In this document: positions 60,447 through 64,000 of the stretch, piece by piece
Layout: each line of letters opens with the position of its first letter
Numbering within the stretch: position 1 is the first letter of the stretch
Source: UBA1738 sp045538755
GTDB taxonomy: Bacteria; Bacillota; Clostridia; UBA1381
Reading direction: 5' to 3'
DNA length: 64,000 nucleotides
Assembly (NCBI GenBank): GCA_045538755.1
Contig: JAZQEC010000006.1
Coordinates: 1-64,000, forward strand
Made by a program: the position numbers and the translations under genes
The notes under the pieces: generated by a model
What the model was told of the DNA's origin: nothing
The model's input: the letters and a program-made list of their open reading frames with translations, nothing else
Database searches by the model: none

Positions 60447-63400
60447 TTAGTCAAAAAGTGAAACCTGATCCTTTTCCGGAACTGTCAAGCAACCCTCTGT
60501 AATCAACATATCAATTACTGTCTTTGTTACTCCGGTTCTTATTCTAAAGTCTTCAACTGTTTTAAACTCGCCCTGCTTGCGTGCTTCGACAATAGCCCTT
60601 GCGGCATTGTCGCCCATTCCAGGAAATGCATTAAGCGGCGGCAAAATCCCTTCAGGAGTCGGCAAAAATCTGGTTGCTTCGGATTTATAAAGGTCAATCG
60701 GAATAAAACCAACACCTCGTGCATACATTTCGACACATATTTCAAGGATAGGAATAAGATTTTCCTCTTTAGGCGAAATAGTTCCGTTGTTTTTCTTTTC
60801 TTTTAAATCCTCAATCGCTTGTCTTGCAACACCTATTCCCTTCGTCATTATCGACGCATCAAAATCGTCGGCACGCACTGAAAAATATGCGATATAAAAG
60901 GCTTCAGGGTAATAAACCTTAAAATACGCAATTCTAAAAGCCATAGTAACGTAAGCAACAGCATGAGCTTTAGGAAACATATACTTTATTTTCTTACAAG
61001 AATCCATATACCACTCAGGAACTCCTGCCGCTCTCATAGCTTCCTCGTCTTCAGGCTTTAAGCCTTTACCCTTTCTGACAGCTTCCATTATCTTAAAGGC
61101 ATGACCTGCCTCAACGCCACAGGCAATCAAGTAAATCAGAATATCATCTCTGGCGCAGATTGAGTGCGACAGGTCGCAAAGACCCTGTTTTATAAGTTCC
61201 TGTGCATTACCCAGCCACACGTCTGTTCCGTGCGAAAGACCTGATATTCTGACAAGCTCGGAAAATTTTGTCGGTTTTGTATCCTCAAGCATCTGCCTAA
61301 CAAACTTTGTACCAAACTCCGGCACTCCGTAAGTTCCCAGCTTTGTTCCTATATCCTCGCCGTCCTTTATGTTAAGTGCCTCATTTGAAGTAAAGAGGCT
61401 CAATGTTTTTTCATCGCCAAGAGGGATTGTCTTTGCATCAAGACCCGTTAAATCCTCAAGCATTTTGATTACAGTTGGGTCGTCGTGTCCCAGCTCATCA
61501 AGCTTTAAAAGGTTCTGATCAATAGAGTGATAGTCAAAATGAGTTGTGATTATCGTAGATTTTACGTCATCGGCAGGATGCTGCACAGGACAAAACTCGT
61601 GAATATCGTTAGTGTACGGCACAACAATTATGCCGCCCGGATGCTGCCCTGAAGTTCTCTTAACTCCGACGCACCCCGTCGCCAAACGTTTCATTTCAGC
61701 ATTCCTTATATGTACACCCCGTTCTTCTGCGTATTTTTTAACATACCCAAAAGCTGTTTTTTCTGCAACTGTTCCGATTGTTCCTGCACGGAAAACGTGT
61801 CCTTCACCGAAAAATGTTTCTGTATATTTGTGTATTGTCGGCTGATATTCGCCTGAAAAATTAAGGTCAATATCAGGCTCTTTATCACCCTTAAACCCAA
61901 GAAATGTTTCAAATGGGATATCGTGACCGTCCTTTTTGTACTGCGCACCGCATTTAGGGCAAACCTTATCCGGAAGGTCACAGCCTGAAATACCCGTATC
62001 ACTTCCCACAAGCTCAAAATTTTTGCAACTCGGGCAGATATAGTGTGCAGGCAATGAATTAACTTCTGTAATATCGGAAAGGAATGCAACGAAAGATGAT
62101 CCCACAGAGCCTCTTGAGCCAACCAGATAACCGTCAGCCAAAGACTTCTTTACAAGCTCCTGTGCAATACGATACATTACTGAAAATCCGTATGTCGTAA
62201 TGGAATAAAGTTCCTTGTCAAGACGTGCCTGAACAACTTCAGGAAGCGGATCTCCGTAAATTTCCTTTGCTTTTTTAAGAGAATCGTTTACGATGCCTTC
62301 CTTTGCGCCGTCAACCACAGGCGGACATTTGGTTGTCGGGATAGGCCTTACCTTTTCCACCATATCCGCAATCAAATTAGTGTTTGTAACAACAACCTCA
62401 TACGCCTTTTCTTCGCCAAGATATGCAAACTCTTCAAGCATTTCCTCTGTTGTCCTAAAATACAATGGTGCTTGGTTGTCAGCATCTGAAAATCCCTTGT
62501 AGTTCATCAAAATTTTTCGGTAGCTTGCACCTTCAGGATCAAGAAAATGCACGTCACAGGTGGCAACAACAGGCTTATTATACTTTTCACCCAGTTCCAC
62601 AATCTGCCTGTTTAAATTCTTTAAGTCCTCATCAGTATTTACGTCAGGAAATTCGTTTGACGTTTTCATATATGCATTGTTTCCGATAGGCTGTATTTCC
62701 AAATAGTCATAAAAAGATACAATTTTTTCAATAGTTTTGTCTGATGCTTTTTCTACAACTGCCCGAAAAAGCTCACCTGCCTCACAGGCAGAACCAATAA
62801 TGATTCCGTCACGCTTTTCTTCAATAAGGCTTCTTGGTAGCCTCGGGGTTCTGTAAAAATACTCAAGATGTGACTTTGTGACCATCTCATAAATATGCCT
62901 AACTCCCTCAAGGTTTTTTGCAAGCAAAATTATGTGGTTTGCACGGTTTCGTTTTGCCGCACCTCTTAGGTCAAATTCGTCATTTAGACTCGAAATTTCA
63001 GTGATGCCCTGTTTTGCCAGTTCATCAATCATTTTGACAAAAATATCAGCTGTTGCTTTTGCGTCATCAACTGCCCTGTGATGATTTTCAAGCACAATAT
63101 TTAGATGCTTTGAAAGATTATTGAGCCTGTAATTTCCCAGATCCGGATATAAGCATTTTGCAAGCAAAAGTGTATCAAGATGCGCAAAATTGTATTCCAT
63201 TCCGCATTTTTCTGCCGCCGCCTTTATAAAGCCGGTGTCAAATTTTGCATTATGTGCAACAAGTACACAATCCTTGCAGAACTTGAAAAACTGCGGCAAC
63301 ACCTCATCAATCTTTGGTGCATCCTTTACCATTTCGTCTGTTATTGAAGTAAGCTCAACAATTTTTTCAGGGATTGGCCTTCCAGGGTTTACAAAGGAGC

Positions 63401-64000
63401 CCCATTTTTCTGTAATTTCGCCGTTTTCTACCTTCACAGCACCAATTTCGGTGATTTCCTCTTTGTCCTTTGAAAGTCCCGTTGTTTCTATATCGAAAAC
63501 GACAAACTTCCCATCTATTTTCGTATCAGTTTTGCCTGCCGCAATTTTTTCTGAATCGTCTACAAGATATCCTTCAACGCCGTAAATTACCTTGATTTTT
63601 TCATTATCATCCGAAGCTTTCAGCGCATCAGGATAAGATTGCACCACGCCGTGGTCGGTAATGGCAATAGCAGTATGTCCCCACGATACAGCGCGTTCAA
63701 TCAGGCTTTTAGCAGAAGAAACTGCGTCCATCTGCGACATCTGTGTATGTAGGTGAAGTTCAACTCGCTTTTTTTCAGCATTGTCCTGTTTCGCTTCAGG
63801 AGGCGTTGCATAACAAACAGAATTTGCCATAACAACAACCTCTTTTGCATAATCATTAAACTGTGCCTTGCCTTTTATTGCAACATAAACACCAGCTTTT
63901 ATTCCACCTTTTTCAACGGTTTTATTTACTTTTCCAAAGGCTTTTTTTACTTCTGCAATAGCTTCTTCATTTTCCTCTTTTGCTTCTATAAAAAACTGAA
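60447..64000 (-). CDS. polC: DNA polymerase III alpha subunit, PolC type (5' end beyond window)
   Basis: The frame is open to the right edge, so the gene is cut at its N-terminus; the ATG at 63830 is internal, since the OB-fold part (GKAQFNDYAKEVVVM) continues upstream. Visible in order: PHP domain (VELHLHTQMSQMDA), DnaQ-type proofreading exonuclease (FVVFDIETTGL, ITEIGAVKV), PHP continuation, a Cys4 zinc site (CPSC with CPKC), the polymerase palm with EPDIDLNFSGEYQP and the helix-hairpin-helix tail ending in the clamp-binding QVSLFD. It is the leading replicase of low-GC Gram-positives. Confidence 0.97.
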   Translation of the reverse strand, partial: QFFIEAKEENEEAIAEVKKAFGKVNKTVEKGGIKAGVYVAIKGKAQFNDYAKEVVVMANSVCYATPPEAKQDNAEKKRVELHLHTQMSQMDAVSSAKSLIERAVSWGHTAIAITDHGVVQSYPDALKASDDNEKIKVIYGVEGYLVDDSEKIAAGKTDTKIDGKFVVFDIETTGLSKDKEEITEIGAVKVENGEITEKWGSFVNPGRPIPEKIVELTSITDEMVKDAPKIDEVLPQFFKFCKDCVLVAHNAKFDTGFIKAAAEKCGMEYNFAHLDTLLLAKCLYPDLGNYRLNNLSKHLNIVLENHHRAVDDAKATADIFVKMIDELAKQGITEISSLNDEFDLRGAAKRNRANHIILLAKNLEGVRHIYEMVTKSHLEYFYRTPRLPRSLIEEKRDGIIIGSACEAGELFRAVVEKASDKTIEKIVSFYDYLEIQPIGNNAYMKTSNEFPDVNTDEDLKNLNRQIVELGEKYNKPVVATCDVHFLDPEGASYRKILMNYKGFSDADNQAPLYFRTTEEMLEEFAYLGEEKAYEVVVTNTNLIADMVEKVRPIPTTKCPPVVDGAKEGIVNDSLKKAKEIYGDPLPEVVQARLDKELYSITTYGFSVMYRIAQELVKKSLADGYLVGSRGSVGSSFVAFLSDITEVNSLPAHYICPSCKNFELVGSDTGISGCDLPDKVCPKCGAQYKKDGHDIPFETFLGFKGDKEPDIDLNFSGEYQPTIHKYTETFFGEGHVFRAGTIGTVAEKTAFGYVKKYAEERGVHIRNAEMKRLATGCVGVKRTSGQHPGGIIVVPYTNDIHEFCPVQHPADDVKSTIITTHFDYHSIDQNLLKLDELGHDDPTVIKMLEDLTGLDAKTIPLGDEKTLSLFTSNEALNIKDGEDIGTKLGTYGVPEFGTKFVRQMLEDTKPTKFSELVRISGLSHGTDVWLGNAQELIKQGLCDLSHSICARDDILIYLIACGVEAGHAFKIMEAVRKGKGLKPEDEEAMRAAGVPEWYMDSCKKIKYMFPKAHAVAYVTMAFRIAYFKVYYPEAFYIAYFSVRADDFDASIMTKGIGVARQAIEDLKEKKNNGTISPKEENLIPILEICVEMYARGVGFIPIDLYKSEATRFLPTPEGILPPLNAFPGMGDNAARAIVEARKQGEFKTVEDFRIRTGVTKTVIDMLITEGCLTVPEKDQVSLFD

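Noticed and set aside
1..64000. CRISPR array or rRNA operon
   Set aside because: No regularly spaced identical repeats with unique spacers and no rRNA-like sequence were seen; the 3277-3445 array has variable hairpins, not CRISPR units.

Overview
The window looks like chromosome of a low-GC member of the Bacillota, class Clostridia. The signs are strong GGAGG ribosome-binding sites, GTG and TTG starts, PolC-type DNA polymerase III, the Wal two-component operon, the hrcA-grpE-dnaK-dnaJ order behind a perfect CIRCE element, and promoters of the TTGnnA-N17-TATAAT type with a Gram-positive TRTG extension. Genus cannot be fixed from the sequence alone. Most genes lie on the minus strand, with short plus-strand blocks (feoAB; ogg to fba to deacetylase; the wal operon).

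Region 1 (1-3.5 kb) is accessory DNA, probably the end of an integrated plasmid-like or conjugative element that continues to the left. It holds a RelE/HigB-like toxin, a secreted protein of unknown function, a sigma-region-4-like regulator and a RepA_N replication initiator. The regulatory DNA is unusually rich: five tandem 11-bp repeats, an attenuator with a possible leader peptide before repA, iteron-like repeats inside repA, and an inverted-symmetric array of small hairpins separated by TCGATATG/CATATCGA. No integrase, relaxase or insertion sequence is in view.

Region 2 (3.5-10.9 kb): a DUF554 membrane protein convergent with an M14 peptidase; a heterodimeric BmrCD/LmrCD-like ABC exporter behind tRNA-Ser(GGA) and a structured leader; and a UPF0210 protein with its ACT-domain partner.

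Region 3 (10.9-25.8 kb): rlmB; the threonine/aspartate operon hom-thrB-lysC; the acpP-rnc-radical SAM-smc-ftsY operon; an aldo/keto reductase-cysK-mnmA unit; and an AEC-family transporter.

Region 4 (26-34 kb): feoAB iron uptake with a candidate operator, a curious interleaved inverted repeat, an orphan phage-type holin, an M18 aminopeptidase, an 8-oxoguanine glycosylase whose mRNA looks nearly leaderless, a Cys-rich protein of unknown function, class II aldolase and a polysaccharide deacetylase.

Region 5 (33.9-43.1 kb): hemW, then the CIRCE-controlled heat-shock operon. An orphan fumarase beta subunit is translationally coupled to dnaJ. Next come an acidic Cys-rich protein, efp, an Xaa-Pro peptidase and aroQ.

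Region 6 (43.1-54.9 kb): the pyrH-frr-uppS-cdsA-dxr-rseP-ispG operon joins ribosome recycling to isoprenoid and envelope-lipid synthesis; then ftsK-ygiQ-folD. Region 7 (55-64 kb): the wal cell-wall operon (walR, walK, a novel small secreted protein, walH, walI), convergent with polC, which runs off the right edge.

The core genes are ordinary. The least explained parts are the hairpin array and repeats of region 1, the exporter leader, the feoB-downstream repeat, the dnaJ-fumarase coupling and the extra secreted gene in the wal operon.
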